This document shows positions 41,319 through 50,729 of a stretch of 64,000 nucleotides of DNA, piece by piece (the stretch's first letter is position 1; each line of letters opens with the position of its first letter). Below the pieces are notes generated by a model. The model saw only the letters and a list, made by a program, of their open reading frames with translations. It searched no databases and was not told where the DNA came from. The stretch is from Rhizobium sp. BK196 (GTDB lineage Bacteria; Pseudomonadota; Alphaproteobacteria; Rhizobiales; Rhizobiaceae): positions 1,086,018-1,150,017 of the forward strand of contig NZ_JACHZB010000001.1 of the NCBI RefSeq assembly GCF_014193255.1. The letters are read 5' to 3'. Position numbers and translations under genes: made by a program.

Positions 41319-41332
41319 TTGTATCGGTTCAA
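41319..41332. promoter_or_regulatory. LacI-type operator site 1
   Basis: TTGTATCGGTTCAA, a degenerate form of sites 2 and 3, 47 bases upstream of the lacI-family start codon. Confidence 0.5.
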
Positions 41333-41366
41333 AATAAACTTGACAAAGTCGAGGACGAGAGCGAGG

Positions 41367-41382
41367 ATTGAATCGGTTCAAT
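41367..41382. promoter_or_regulatory. LacI-type operator site 2
   Basis: ATTGAATCGGTTCAAT: near-perfect palindrome (one central mismatch), centre about 49 bases from site 1 and 30 bases from site 3. Confidence 0.6.
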
Positions 41383-41396
41383 AACTCTATCGAGCT

Positions 41397-41412
41397 TTTG
41401 AATCGATTCAAA
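41397..41412. promoter_or_regulatory. LacI-type operator site 3
   Basis: TTTGAATCGATTCAAA is a perfect 16-bp palindrome with the central CG step typical of LacI/GalR operators. It lies 18 bases before the small frame at 41430. Confidence 0.65.
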
Positions 41413-41429
41413 TAATGGAGAATGAGGCG

Positions 41430-41627
41430 ATGATCCCGATCAGTTCGCTATTCAAGGACCTTTACGAGGACCGGTGGGGTAACCCGCGCGACAACCACCT
41501 CGCTGAAGAAAGGGAACGGGGCAAGCACCTGTTTGTCTTGCTTCCTTTCACGCGCCGCTTGATGGGAAACGGCAAACGCCCGGACGCCTGGTCCTTTACT
41601 ATACCGACCGACCGCAGGCCTCGATAA
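41430..41627 (+). CDS. Small hypothetical protein downstream of the LacI operators
   Basis: A 65-residue frame starting at ATG 41430, which has GGAG at 41417-41420 nine bases before it; ATG 41415 is an alternative start. The sequence is polar and basic (FKDLYEDRWGNPRDNHLAEERERGKHLF), without signal peptide or known domain. It directly follows three LacI-type sites on the strand away from the regulator gene. It may be a genuine small gene, or the remnant start of a lost operon. Codon bias is not decisive. Confidence 0.35.
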   Translation: MIPISSLFKDLYEDRWGNPRDNHLAEERERGKHLFVLLPFTRRLMGNGKRPDAWSFTIPTDRRPR

Positions 41628-41646
41628 GTACATGTAACGGCAGCGT

Positions 41647-41660
41647 TTGATCAAAATCAA
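41647..41660. promoter_or_regulatory. FNR/FixK-type anaerobox
   Basis: TTGATCAAAATCAA is an exact TTGAT-N4-ATCAA site, 79 bases upstream of the CRP/FNR-family gene at 41739, where it could mediate autoregulation or control by FixK/FnrN. Confidence 0.65.
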
Positions 41661-41738
41661 TTCCGCCGCGCTTTACTTCCCCTATTCTGGCATCGTCAGG
41701 GAGATTGGCGGCATGAACCGCTGCCGGAGGGCCGGAAC

Positions 41739-42425
41739 ATGAACAGAATGCTGATGCCGAACAGTCGCGAGCGGACGCTGCTCTCGAGGGCTGGAATTTT
41801 TGCAGAGCTGAATGGCGCTGAAGCAGAAGCGTTACGCGCCTGCTCTACCGTGATCTCCTCCGCTTCGCACGACATTCTCTTCCAGGAAGGCGAACCTGGC
41901 GTTTATTTCTATAGCGTATTGGAGGGTTACGTGCGGCTCTTTCGCCTCAACGGCGAAGGCAGGGAGGCAGATATCCGGATCTGCGAACCGGGCGACAGTT
42001 TTGCTGAATGCCTCATTCAGGCTGGCGGCACCTATCGCTACGGAGCTCAGTCGATGGACAACACGGTGCTCGCCCGCTTCCATATTGGTAAGGTGCGCGC
42101 TCTCTTGGCGGAACACCCGCAGATCGGCACCGCCATTATGCACAGCCTCTCGCTGCATCTGCTGGCCACGCTGGAATGCCTGGCCAACGATCGCATGCAG
42201 ACCGCTCCACAGCGTGTGGCGCATTACATTCTCTCTCATTGCGTGGAGGACGGCGTAGCAACTGCTTCGCTGCGGCTGCCCTTCCCGAAGAACCTGCTCG
42301 CCCGAAAGCTGGGGCTCGCACCCGAGGCGCTCTCGCGCGCCTTTTCGACGCTCAAATCAGCAGGTGTGACCGTTCGCGGCCGCTTCATCGCCGTCAGCGA
42401 CGTCAACATCCTGAAGCGTATCTAG
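41739..42425 (+). CDS. CRP/FNR family transcriptional regulator
   Basis: A 228-residue regulator. A cyclic-nucleotide-binding-like domain (about 25-145) holds DILFQEGEPGVYFYSVLEGYVRLFR and GDSFAEC. A C-terminal winged helix has RLPFPKNLLARKLGLAPEALSRAFSTLKSAGV (about 178-209); the recognition helix pattern E-x-x-SR is the FNR/DNR type. It lacks the N-terminal cysteine cluster of oxygen-sensing FNR, so it resembles DNR/NnrR/FixK-like members. A perfect TTGAT-N4-ATCAA site lies upstream. ATG 41739 could shift to the nearby ATG at 41748. Confidence 0.87.
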   Translation: MNRMLMPNSRERTLLSRAGIFAELNGAEAEALRACSTVISSASHDILFQEGEPGVYFYSVLEGYVRLFRLNGEGREADIRICEPGDSFAECLIQAGGTYRYGAQSMDNTVLARFHIGKVRALLAEHPQIGTAIMHSLSLHLLATLECLANDRMQTAPQRVAHYILSHCVEDGVATASLRLPFPKNLLARKLGLAPEALSRAFSTLKSAGVTVRGRFIAVSDVNILKRI

Positions 42426-42517
42426 GCTCCAGCAAAGTGCACAGCGGTTTTGCGTCCGGAATTGCATGGGAACAGGGAGATAGAGCATCTCCCGTTATTC
42501 GAAAAACCGGAGCTGCT

Positions 42518-42521
<4 letters not shown>
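42426..42521 (+). repeat. RIME1-like intergenic element, copy D
   Basis: Fills the whole gap between the convergent CRP/FNR gene and ureG. The first palindrome is CTCCAGCAAAGTGCACAGCGG..CCGGAATTGC; the second is AGAGCATCTCCCG...CCGGAGCTGCTCT. Its right edge overlaps the ureG stop codon (TAG on the minus strand, 42520-42518), so the repeat supplies the end of that gene. Confidence 0.78.
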
Positions 42522-43129
<608 letters not shown>

Positions 43130-43216
43130 ATGTCTTACTCCAATCGAAGTCGGATGATAGCGAAGCGCTGCTTTCCCGCCACCGTCAAATGACGCAGCTG
43201 CGCGGGTAATTTCACA

Positions 43217-43888
43217 TCACGAGCGGAACAGCCGCGTCTGCTGCGTCTCGTGGCGAAGCCCGGCGATATCGGCCTGGACCGTCGCCGAACCCAAATCGTC
43301 AAGATCGGAGCGAGCTGCACGCGCGGCAATATCGATCACGTGCTCCTCCAGTCCGGCAAGGATGCCAACGCCGTCCTTCTGCCCCGCAACGCCGAGCCGG
43401 ATACCGGCGGAAACGGCTTGAGAGAGATAGGCGTGCAGAAAGGCGACAAGCGCCTTTTCCAGCTGAATGCCATGCGCGCCCGTTATCGCGCCAACGGCAA
43501 CCGGATAGGCTGTTTTCTTCGGTAACCGACCGAACACGTCGTCCGGCCAGGCTTGCGCAGCCGTGAGAAAAGCTTCTCCGAGCAGCAGCGTTTCCTGATG
43601 CCGCTCGCGCGACCCCGCAAGGGCTGCAGCCAGTTCGGCAAGCCCCGCAAGGCGATCCCCATTGCCATGACCACGATGGCTTTCGGCAAGAAGCACCGCA
43701 TCGTTCCAGACCGAACCGCTGCCGGTCAGCGTCTCCAGCCAGCGCCGCAACATCTCCGCGTCGCCGACGAGTCCATCCGCTACCGCCCGCTCCAGGCCGC
43801 CGGAATAGGCAAAGGAACCGATCGGAAAGGCCGGCGAAAGCCATGCCGTCAGGCGCAGCAGAGCCTGCAGCTCACGATCCTCAGCCAT
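43217..43888 (-). CDS. ureF: Urease accessory protein UreF
   Basis: A 223-residue all-helical maturation factor. Recognised by LLRLTAWLSPAFPIGSFAYSGGLERAVADG at the N-terminus (key elements W-LSPxFPIGxFxYSxGLE) and the C-terminal AVSAGIRLGVAGQKDG. It bridges UreD on apo-urease and UreG. It follows ureE by six bases; ATG 43888 is taken rather than an in-frame GTG just before it. ureG follows after 87 bases without an evident gene between them. Confidence 0.92.
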   Translation of the reverse strand: MAEDRELQALLRLTAWLSPAFPIGSFAYSGGLERAVADGLVGDAEMLRRWLETLTGSGSVWNDAVLLAESHRGHGNGDRLAGLAELAAALAGSRERHQETLLLGEAFLTAAQAWPDDVFGRLPKKTAYPVAVGAITGAHGIQLEKALVAFLHAYLSQAVSAGIRLGVAGQKDGVGILAGLEEHVIDIAARAARSDLDDLGSATVQADIAGLRHETQQTRLFRS

Positions 43889-43894
43889 CACGCA

Positions 43895-44443
43895 TCAGTC
43901 GTGTTTGTGATGATGGTGACCATGCTCATGGTCATGGTCGTGATGATCGTGCCCATGGTCATGGTGCTCGTGGTCGTGATCATGATGGTCATGACCGTGC
44001 GAATGTCCGCCATGAGAATGATAGGCGCCGCGGGCCGGCTGGAAGGGTTCGTTGATATCAAGCACCATCGCACCCAGCCCCTGCAGCATGGTGCAGATAA
44101 CGTGATCGCGCAGGATCAGGATGCGATCCTCCTCGATCTGCGCCGCGAGATGGCGGTTGCCGAGGTGCCAGGCGAGTTCGGTCAGATGCACGCGGTCGCG
44201 GCCGCGCACTTCAAACAGCTTCTCGTCGGCGGCGAGGATTTCGATCAGCTCGCCATCCTCGCGCACCAGCATATCGCCATTGGCAAAAAGCACCGGCTCC
44301 TTGAGATCGAGCATCACCATCTCGCCATTCTCCAAATGCAGGAGCTTGCGGCGCAGGTGCCGCAGATCGTGCGGCAGCTTGACCTGTGCGGTCGGATGGG
44401 CGGAAGGGGTGCCGGCGGGCAGATAAGATGTGACGCGCTGCAT
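43895..44443 (-). CDS. ureE: Urease accessory nickel chaperone UreE
   Basis: A 182-residue nickel metallochaperone. The N-terminal substrate domain is followed by the metal-binding domain ([30 protein letters not shown], about 100-129; the conserved His is in WHLGNRH). The ~40-residue tail from about 144 is extremely His/Asp-rich ([14 protein letters not shown] and similar), enlarging nickel storage capacity. ATG 44443 gives the normal start [11 protein letters not shown]; the longer frame upstream lacks similarity. First of the tightly linked ureEFG set, 85 bases after the diguanylate cyclase gene. Confidence 0.92.
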   Translation of the reverse strand: MQRVTSYLPAGTPSAHPTAQVKLPHDLRHLRRKLLHLENGEMVMLDLKEPVLFANGDMLVREDGELIEILAADEKLFEVRGRDRVHLTELAWHLGNRHLAAQIEEDRILILRDHVICTMLQGLGAMVLDINEPFQPARGAYHSHGGHSHGHDHHDHDHEHHDHGHDHHDHDHEHGHHHHKHD

Positions 44444-44528
44444 GACATATCCGTTAAACTGGGGCCTAGACCATGCAAAATAGCCCTTCAGGATGCAAGC
44501 ACCAATGCACGTTTCGTGACGAACTGGC

Positions 44529-45392
44529 CTAGATTCCAGATGCCTGCAGCAGGCCTGCCTCCTCAGGCGCAACACCCTGCACCCCGAGGCCGTTTTCCAC
44601 CAGCCCGTGCCAAGCGTGGTTCAGCCCTTCCCGCTCATGGACGACACGATTGCGGCCGAGCGCCTTGGCGAGATAGAGCGCCTTGTCGGCGGAGGCATAG
44701 ACTGCCTCCTTGTCCCGTCCCTCATGAAGATCGGCAATGCCGCCTGATATCGTGATGGTGACGGCATGCCCATCCGCCGGAATCGGCCGCGCAGCAATCT
44801 GTGCTCTCACCCCTTCGATGCGTGCCACGCGCTCCTCCGGCGTCCCGCCCTGAACGACGACACCAAACTCCTCACCGCCGAGCCGCGCCACGACCGACGC
44901 GCCGTCGAAAGCCGCGGAAAGCATGGCTGAGACGGCAGTAATCACGGCATCACCGCAGCCATGGCCGAAACGATCGTTGATAGCCTTGAAACGGTCTACG
45001 TCGAAAATGGCGAGGCAGGCATCGCCGTCCACCCTTTCCAGGGCGTCGGTGAAAGCGCGCCGGTTCAGGAGTCCTGACAATGTATCAGTGCGGCTGAGCT
45101 TTTCGAATTTGGCACGGGAGACGGTCAGGTCGTGAATGGCGAAGCCAGCAACGAGCGACAGCACGCCGGACACCATTCCGCCGATCAGCCAGGAGAGGAT
45201 GATGGCAAAGGTCATGGCGTGCCCGAGTGTGATCGGCAGCACCCCCATGAAGTTGAGCGGAGGCAGCGTCACCCCGATGATGAAGCCGGACAGAATAACT
45301 GCCAAAAAACTCATCTTCAGCGCAAAAGTATAAACGGTCTTGCGATGCTCGAAACTGCCCAGTTCAGCCTGAAGCGATATCCAGTTTTCCAT
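44529..45392 (-). CDS. GGDEF domain protein (diguanylate cyclase)
   Basis: A 287-residue inner-membrane diguanylate cyclase. Two hydrophobic segments (about 28-50 and 58-82) are followed by a GGDEF domain (about 105-260). Visible are [36 protein letters not shown] and the active-site [11 protein letters not shown] (GGEEF variant, catalytically competent in many enzymes). The product-inhibition RxxD site five residues upstream appears absent (DGAS). ATG 45392 is preferred over 45428. It sits between ureC and ureE on the same strand, an unusual place; it may be independently transcribed from the ~400-base region upstream. Confidence 0.88.
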   Translation of the reverse strand: MENWISLQAELGSFEHRKTVYTFALKMSFLAVILSGFIIGVTLPPLNFMGVLPITLGHAMTFAIILSWLIGGMVSGVLSLVAGFAIHDLTVSRAKFEKLSRTDTLSGLLNRRAFTDALERVDGDACLAIFDVDRFKAINDRFGHGCGDAVITAVSAMLSAAFDGASVVARLGGEEFGVVVQGGTPEERVARIEGVRAQIAARPIPADGHAVTITISGGIADLHEGRDKEAVYASADKALYLAKALGRNRVVHEREGLNHAWHGLVENGLGVQGVAPEEAGLLQASGI

Positions 45393-46033
45393 GAGAATCG
45401 GCCTTCCTGCACAGCGTTTCCAAGGCATTGATAGGGTTGCAGTTGCTGCGGAGGTCTTAATTCAATTACTAAAATCCGAGCGATTTCAGAGGATTCGGCC
45501 GATCTATTTTTTCTAGCAGGAGGTGCAACTTTTCGGCACAGGCACGCCCGCCATGGGAAATACACCTAACTAGTTGATTTGAAATATATTTAATGCGGAT
45601 TTCCAGGCGCGTGTTTCAGAATGGGCTATGGCTGAAAAACCACAGTTCACCTACAGGTTTTTACAACCATCTGGAGAGCGACGTTCGGATTTCGCTTTAA
45701 GGGCAACGGTGGTGAGCAGCGCGTCTAAAAGACAAGCGTTAAAACGGGAAATAACGCTACGGGATCAACGGTGCCAAGATTGCAGAATATCTCTATACTT
45801 CAATTATGGAGGATAGGCGAAAGCACGAGCGTCTGCGGCAACGGGTTCCATGAACCTGTTCGCGAGCCGCCTATCCGGACGCCGCCGTAGTCCATGTGCA
45901 GTCCGTATGTTGCAGCCAAAAGGCTGCGACGAGCAGCCGCCTCGGAATGACCGTGCCGCCAGTAGCAAAAGCAGCGCAATCAGCCGTATCAGCCATCGCG
46001 CTGCCACTTCAGACCACCCCTGAACGAATGGTC
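45393..46033 (-). other. 641-base region between ureC and the diguanylate cyclase gene
   Basis: Mostly without a convincing gene. It has an AT-rich section (about 45440-45630) likely to hold the promoter of the diguanylate cyclase gene, an uncertain minus-strand frame at 45804-46007, and a 62-codon plus-strand frame at 45628-45816 that lacks a ribosome site and has unusual codon use. A break this long inside the urease cluster suggests that ureEFG may have a promoter separate from ureC. Confidence 0.5.
45804..46007 (-). CDS. Possible small exported or membrane protein after ureC
   Basis: A 67-residue frame starting with GTG at 46007, 26 bases after ureC, with GGGGTGG upstream. Residues about 5-20 (WLIRLIALLLLLAARS) form a strong hydrophobic helix after MAAR, like a signal or anchor; the rest is Arg/Pro/Cys-containing without a known domain. 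It could equally be a chance frame in a GC-rich region. Confidence 0.3.
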   Translation of the reverse strand: MAARWLIRLIALLLLLAARSFRGGCSSQPFGCNIRTAHGLRRRPDRRLANRFMEPVAADARAFAYPP

Positions 46034-47746
46034 TCAGAACAGGAAATATCGCTGCGCCATCGGCAGCACCGTTGCCGGTTCGCAGGTCAGCAACTCCCCA
46101 TTCGCCCGTACTTCGTAGGTTTCCGGATCAACCTCGATGTCGGGGGTGAGGTCGTTGTGGACCATCGACGCCTTGGAGATGCCGCCGCGAGTGTTCTTCA
46201 CTGCAACGAGATCCTTGGCAACACCGAGACGGCCCTTGAGGCCGGCATCGAGCGAAGCCTGCGAAACGAAGGTGACCGAAGAGTTCGTCAGGCTCTTGCC
46301 GAAGGACGCAAACATCGGCCGGTAATGCACCGGTTGAGGCGTCGGGATCGAGGCATTTGGATCGCCCATGGGTGCCGCGGCAATGGAGCCGCCGAGCAGC
46401 ACCATATCCGGCTTCACGCCGAAAAAGGCCGGGTTCCATAGGACGAGATCGGCGCGCTTGCCGATTTCGATGGAGCCGATCTCGTGCGACAGCCCGTGCG
46501 CAATCGCCGGATTGATCGTGTATTTGGCGACGTAACGGCGGACACGGAAATTGTCGTTGTCGCCCTTTTCTTCTTTCAGACGGCCGCGCTGGCGCTTCAT
46601 CTTGTCTGCGGTTTGCCAGGTGCGGATCAGCACCTCACCGACACGGCCCATGGCCTGACTGTCCGAGGAGATGATCGAGAACGCTCCGATATCGTGCAGG
46701 ATGTCTTCCGCAGCGATCGTCTCCTTTCGGATACGGCTTTCAGCAAAGGCGATATCCTCAGGGATCGACGGCGACAGGTGATGGCACACCATCAGCATGT
46801 CCAAATGCTCGGCAATCGTGTTGACCGTATAGGGCCGCGTCGGGTTGGTGGATGACGGAATGACGTTCGGTTGACCGCAGATCTTGATGATGTCGGGTGC
46901 GTGACCGCCACCCGCACCCTCCGTATGGAAGGCATGGATGGTACGGCCCTTGATCGCGCCGATCGTATCTTCCACGAAGCCGCTTTCGTTCAGCGTATCG
47001 GTATGGATCATCACCTGTACGTCATATTCGTCTGCAACCGACAGGCAGCAGTCGATGGCGCCGGGCGTCGTGCCCCAATCCTCGTGCAGCTTAAGCGAGG
47101 TCGCACCGGCAAGCACCATTTCCTGCAATGCGCCCGGCAGCGACGCATTGCCCTTGCCGGCGAAAGCAAGGTTCATCGGGAAGGCATCGGCAGCCTCGAT
47201 CATGCGCGCGATATGCCACGGACCTGGGGTACAGGTGGTCGCCAGTGTGCCGTGCGCAGGCCCGGTGCCGCCGCCTAGCATACAGGTGAGCCCGCTCATC
47301 AGCGCTTCTTCGATCTGCTGCGGAGCGATGAAATGGATGTGGCTATCCATGCCGCCGGCCGTGATGATCTTGCCTTCACCGGCAATCGCTTCCGTACCCG
47401 GACCGACTATGATGTTGACACCGGGCTGTGTGTCCGGATTGCCGGCCTTGCCGATCGCCGCGATACGACCGTCCTTCAGGCCGATATCAGCCTTGTAGAT
47501 GCCGGAATGGTCGATGATGACGGCATTGGTGATGACGGTATCGACCGCGCCATCCGCCCGCGTCACCTGGCTCTGGCCCATGCCGTCACGGATGACTTTC
47601 CCGCCGCCGAACTTCACCTCTTCGCCATAGGTGGTAAAATCCTTTTCGATCTCGATAAAAAGCTCCGTATCGGCAAGGCGGACCTTGTCGCCGGTGGTCG
47701 GACCGAACATGCCGGCGTATGCCTTGCGAGAGATCTTGTGGGGCAT
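46034..47746 (-). CDS. ureC: Urease subunit alpha UreC
   Basis: A 570-residue catalytic subunit. It begins [26 protein letters not shown]. Nickel-site elements are present: [14 protein letters not shown] (His-x-His), [12 protein letters not shown] with the carbamylated Lys, [12 protein letters not shown] and [15 protein letters not shown] (His residues), and the mobile flap [22 protein letters not shown] with the catalytic His. It hydrolyses urea to ammonia and carbamate with UreA and UreB. Length and motifs are normal. It starts three bases after the glycosyltransferase-like gene. Confidence 0.96.
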   Translation of the reverse strand: MPHKISRKAYAGMFGPTTGDKVRLADTELFIEIEKDFTTYGEEVKFGGGKVIRDGMGQSQVTRADGAVDTVITNAVIIDHSGIYKADIGLKDGRIAAIGKAGNPDTQPGVNIIVGPGTEAIAGEGKIITAGGMDSHIHFIAPQQIEEALMSGLTCMLGGGTGPAHGTLATTCTPGPWHIARMIEAADAFPMNLAFAGKGNASLPGALQEMVLAGATSLKLHEDWGTTPGAIDCCLSVADEYDVQVMIHTDTLNESGFVEDTIGAIKGRTIHAFHTEGAGGGHAPDIIKICGQPNVIPSSTNPTRPYTVNTIAEHLDMLMVCHHLSPSIPEDIAFAESRIRKETIAAEDILHDIGAFSIISSDSQAMGRVGEVLIRTWQTADKMKRQRGRLKEEKGDNDNFRVRRYVAKYTINPAIAHGLSHEIGSIEIGKRADLVLWNPAFFGVKPDMVLLGGSIAAAPMGDPNASIPTPQPVHYRPMFASFGKSLTNSSVTFVSQASLDAGLKGRLGVAKDLVAVKNTRGGISKASMVHNDLTPDIEVDPETYEVRANGELLTCEPATVLPMAQRYFLF

Positions 47747-47749
47747 CTA

Positions 47750-48406
47750 TCAGGCTCCTTGGGAGGAAGAGACGAATGGTTTTCCGGCAAACCGCCTGAG
47801 ACGGCCGGCCGCAATATAGGAGTCGACGAGCTGCTTTTCGGCGGCGAAGGGATGCCATTCCCAGCCCACATGGCCGAAACCTGCGAGCGTCACCTCGTCG
47901 TTGGGAAATCTGTCGAGCACTTCGCCGATCACGATCATGCCGCTGCTCGGCACGACGTAAGGCGCCGGCGAGAAGGCAGACAGCGCCTGATCGACGGCTT
48001 CGTGAACCTGTTTGTCAACGATCCGATGCACCTTGCCGGCTTCAGCACAGAAAGCGTTGAATTGGCTGGTGTAATCGTCGCAGAAATCATCGAGCTCCGG
48101 ATGCGAAGCCGCAAGAGGTGCCCGCATCGCCGCGAATTTTTCGGGATCACGCACACTCCAGATTTCCGAGGCTTCGACAACACCGGGATGGATGCGCCAG
48201 CTTTCGGAGCCGAGCATGGCCTTGGCGGGCCGGCCGGTATTGCATACGGCAACCACATCAGTGCGCGTGCCGCCGGCACCATAGGAGCGGCATTCGTTGA
48301 AGCGGATGACGAGGTCTGCGGCATCGATGATCTCAGCCCCTCCTTCTCCCACTTCGCCGTTGCCCACGATCATGATCGTCCTGCCCACCTTACTGGCCCA
48401 TTCCAT
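47750..48406 (-). CDS. Urease-operon accessory protein, GT29/sialyltransferase-like fold
   Basis: A 218-residue soluble protein. The N-terminus IMIVGNGEVGEGGAEIIDAADLVIRFNECRSYGAGGTRTDVVAVCNTGRPA (about 11-61; key elements VGNG, IDxxDxVIRFN, G-xxTD) resembles the nucleotide-sugar-binding start of family-29 glycosyltransferases. The C-terminal part has GMIVIGEVLDRF and TLAGFGHVGWEWHPFAAEKQLVD. Similar proteins are annotated only as urease operon accessory protein in rhizobia; no role in nickel insertion is known to me. It overlaps the preceding LprI-like gene by 17 bases and is three bases from ureC. Confidence 0.75.
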   Translation of the reverse strand: MEWASKVGRTIMIVGNGEVGEGGAEIIDAADLVIRFNECRSYGAGGTRTDVVAVCNTGRPAKAMLGSESWRIHPGVVEASEIWSVRDPEKFAAMRAPLAASHPELDDFCDDYTSQFNAFCAEAGKVHRIVDKQVHEAVDQALSAFSPAPYVVPSSGMIVIGEVLDRFPNDEVTLAGFGHVGWEWHPFAAEKQLVDSYIAAGRLRRFAGKPFVSSSQGA

Positions 48407-48800
48407 TGGCGAGTTCTTTGAGCTCCTTGGTCCTGAGGTCCGTCAGGTCAGCAAGACAGCCCGCCACCAGCATCGGCTCCATCGTGCCGCCGCGTGCCTG
48501 AAAGCCGTAATTCTCACAGTGAGCGTCGCGATAACTGATCCAGGCGCGCTGTGCCTTGAGAAGCGCCTGTTCGGCACCCTTCATGTCACCATCGAGATCC
48601 TTGTCCATCGCCACCATTGCTGCGCGTGTCTGCTTGTACTGGGCATTGAGCGCCTTGTCGGCCTCCTCATAGCGCGCCTGCGCGCAGCTCGTCATGTCGG
48701 ACTGTGTCTGAGCATTGTCGCAGTCCACATCCTCGGCATGGGCGGCACAGGCGGCAAGCAGCACAAATGCCCCACCGATGAGCCCGATCTTCAAGCGCAT
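48390..48800 (-). CDS. LprI-family (DUF1311) exported protein
   Basis: A 136-residue exported protein. The signal peptide is MRLKIGLIGGAFVLLAACAAHAE (the AAC could also be a lipobox). The mature domain has the DUF1311/LprI pattern: CDNAQTQSDMTSCAQARYEEADKALNAQYKQ, then LLKAQRAWISYRDAHCENYG and GSM-like GGTMEPMLVAGCLADLTDLRTKEL. LprI of Mycobacterium inhibits lysozyme; most members are uncharacterised. It lies between ureB and the GT29-like gene in the urease operon. Confidence 0.85.
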   Translation of the reverse strand: MRLKIGLIGGAFVLLAACAAHAEDVDCDNAQTQSDMTSCAQARYEEADKALNAQYKQTRAAMVAMDKDLDGDMKGAEQALLKAQRAWISYRDAHCENYGFQARGGTMEPMLVAGCLADLTDLRTKELKELANGMGQ

Positions 48801-48827
48801 GAATTTCCTCCCGTCATTTTCTTTTAA

Positions 48828-49133
48828 TTAGAGCCGGCCCATGACGAGCTGGCGGAAGCCATAGACTTCGCGCTTGCCGGAGAGCGGTATGAGCGTCACC
48901 GAGCGGGTCTGGCCCGGCTCGAAACGGACGGCCGTGCCCGAGGGAATGTCGAGGCGCATGCCGCGAGCCTTGTCACGATCGAAGGACAGGCCGGCATTGG
49001 TTTCGGCAAAATGATAGTGGCTGCCCACCTGCACAGGGCGGTCACCAGTATTGGAAACGTCGAGCGTCACGGTCGGTGCGCCGGCATTGAGCTCGATCTC
49101 GCCATCAGCGGCAATGATTTCGCCAGGGATCAT
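48828..49133 (-). CDS. ureB: Urease subunit beta UreB
   Basis: A 101-residue small subunit: [18 protein letters not shown] at the start, then [11 protein letters not shown] and [25 protein letters not shown], all standard. It assembles with UreA and UreC into the (ABC)3 holoenzyme. Ten bases separate it from the DUF1272 gene upstream. Confidence 0.96.
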   Translation of the reverse strand: MIPGEIIAADGEIELNAGAPTVTLDVSNTGDRPVQVGSHYHFAETNAGLSFDRDKARGMRLDIPSGTAVRFEPGQTRSVTLIPLSGKREVYGFRQLVMGRL

Positions 49134-49143
49134 GTATCTCTCC

Positions 49144-49395
49144 TTAAGCCGCCTCGGGCGCGCAGCCCTCGGCCTTCAGAACACGCTTCGTCGAAGCCGG
49201 ATATTTCTCAAGCTTCGATGCGGGCCGGATCGGTCGGGCGGCAAAATTGCCGCCGCAATTGGGGCACTCGCCCTTCAGCACATTGTCGACACAAGCCGCA
49301 CAGAACGTGCATTCGAAGGTACAGATCATCGCTTCCGCGCTGTCAGGCGGCAGATCCTTGTCGCAGCATTCGCAATTGGGTCGCAGGTCCAGCAT
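49144..49395 (-). CDS. DUF1272 zinc-ribbon-like protein
   Basis: An 83-residue protein with the DUF1272 pattern [19 protein letters not shown], then [15 protein letters not shown] and [17 protein letters not shown]: nine cysteines in CxxC-type pairs, most likely binding zinc. Function unknown. It sits between ureA and ureB with ten-base gaps on both sides, so it must be produced along with the urease subunits. A metal-buffer or maturation role is conceivable but unproven. Confidence 0.85.
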   Translation of the reverse strand: MLDLRPNCECCDKDLPPDSAEAMICTFECTFCAACVDNVLKGECPNCGGNFAARPIRPASKLEKYPASTKRVLKAEGCAPEAA

Positions 49396-49405
49396 GGCGC
49401 GCGCC

Positions 49406-49708
49406 TCAGCGGATTGGTTCGTGCACGGTCACAAGCTTCGTGCCGTCGGGGAATGTCGCCTCGACCTGCACGTCATGGATCATCTCGGCAATGCCTTCCA
49501 TCACCTGGTCGCGGCTGATCACATGGGCGCCAGCTTCCATCAGTTCGGCGACCGGGCGGCCGTCACGGGCGCCTTCGACGACGAAATCGCTAATGAGGGC
49601 GATCGCCTCCGGATAGTTCAGCTTGACGCCGCGCTCCAGCCGCCGGCGGGCCACCATGGCGGCCATGGAAATCAACAGCTTGTCTTTTTCTCTCGGAGTG
49701 AGGTTCAT
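49406..49708 (-). CDS. ureA: Urease subunit gamma UreA
   Basis: A 100-residue subunit: [39 protein letters not shown] at the start, [40 protein letters not shown] at the end (motif regions about 1-39 and 57-97). Structural part of urease. It follows ureD by 20 bases. Confidence 0.96.
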   Translation of the reverse strand: MNLTPREKDKLLISMAAMVARRRLERGVKLNYPEAIALISDFVVEGARDGRPVAELMEAGAHVISRDQVMEGIAEMIHDVQVEATFPDGTKLVTVHEPIR

Positions 49709-49728
49709 CGTCTATCCGCTTGTTGAAC

Positions 49729-50553
49729 TCATAGATTCCAGACTTTCGGCACAGGCGCTCCATTGCGCAAGGCGGAAATGACCGGGATGAGGATTTTTCT
49801 GAGAGCAAAGCCATCGGCTGCAGCAAGGCGCACGACGATTTTATCGCTCCAGGCGCTTGCTCCACCCATATGCCCGTCCACCAGCGGTCGCACTTTGGCG
49901 AGATAGGCTTCCGACATCGGTCCGGCATAAAGCACCGTCGCGAAAGCCACCTGCCCGCCGAGCACCGCCTGCTCTGCCGCAAGCAGCGCCACCGCATCGG
50001 AAAGGCGCAGTTCCTCGGCATGAACAAGCTGGCCCGAGCGGCGGATGCGCCAGCGATCGCGAAACAGGCCCGTCTCCATCGTCTCACCCATTGCCGTACG
50101 CCCGAGCAGGATGGCTTCGACAGCGAGGAACTCCGCGCTGTCGTCGAGATCGACATCCAGGCGACGAAACAGCGAGGCACGATCGAAAAGAATGGTCTCC
50201 TGCGGCAGCCAGTCGACGCGGGCGCCTGGTCCCACCGCGATCTGCGTCGTCACATCTGCCGTTCCGGCCGATGCCCTGTAGATCTTCTCGCAGGCTTGCG
50301 TCGTCACGTCGATGCGCGTACCCGCTCCCGCTGACACGCTCCAGTTCATCCGGTCGCCGCCAGTCAATCCGCCGGCCGTATTGATGATGACGGCTTCCAT
50401 CGAGGCATCGAACGTATCCGGCAGGCGGATCTTCGCCGCACCTTCCTGATAAAGCTCCTGAATCCGCGTACGCCCGCCCTGCACCTTGGCAGCAAGATGC
50501 CCGCGTCCTTCTGCTCTCTGCGGTCTCGTGATACCCGCTGCCACGCCTGTCAT
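49729..50553 (-). CDS. ureD: Urease accessory protein UreD
   Basis: A 274-residue maturation scaffold (UreH/UreD). Typical segments are [43 protein letters not shown] (about 51-93; key elements NTxGGLxGGDxL and TQAxEKxYR), [16 protein letters not shown] and LGRTAMGE. It forms the UreDF complex on the apo-enzyme. ATG 50553 gives the family's normal length; the open frame continues upstream to 50733 but that part overlaps urtE and has no similarity. First of the urease genes, 176 bases after urtE. Confidence 0.92.
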   Translation of the reverse strand: MTGVAAGITRPQRAEGRGHLAAKVQGGRTRIQELYQEGAAKIRLPDTFDASMEAVIINTAGGLTGGDRMNWSVSAGAGTRIDVTTQACEKIYRASAGTADVTTQIAVGPGARVDWLPQETILFDRASLFRRLDVDLDDSAEFLAVEAILLGRTAMGETMETGLFRDRWRIRRSGQLVHAEELRLSDAVALLAAEQAVLGGQVAFATVLYAGPMSEAYLAKVRPLVDGHMGGASAWSDKIVVRLAAADGFALRKILIPVISALRNGAPVPKVWNL

Positions 50554-50645
50554 GCCACCCCCGTGCAGAAGCCATCCTGTCTGGCAACTTGCGTTGAATG
50601 TGTCTGTTGACTGCAACAAAGCAAGTCCCGTGCCGCTTTCCGAGT

Positions 50646-50663
50646 GCCCGTGCCCTAACGGGC
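50646..50663. promoter_or_regulatory. Small hairpin between urtE and ureD
   Basis: GCCCGT (50646-50651), six-base loop, ACGGGC (50658-50663), in the 176-base gap between transporter and urease genes. It may modulate read-through between the two parts of the cluster; no T tract is present. Confidence 0.3.
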
Positions 50664-50729
50664 CACACGGATGGCGCGGAAGGCATCTGCCGCAAAATGC
50701 GGCATCTGCCAGCGCGATCGCCAGAGGGG

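Noticed and set aside
43921..44000. Repetitive CAT/GTG-type stretch that could pass for a microsatellite or tandem repeat
   Set aside because: It is the coding sequence of the His/Asp-rich tail of UreE.
45628..45816. 62-codon plus-strand frame between ureC and the diguanylate cyclase gene
   Set aside because: No ribosome site, unusual codon use and no recognisable motif; not enough to call a gene.
45806..45853. A plus-strand frame MEDRRKHERLRQRV that looks like the beginning of a PilZ-domain protein
   Set aside because: It stops after 15 codons and none of the three frames downstream continues into a recognisable PilZ domain; antisense to another short frame.
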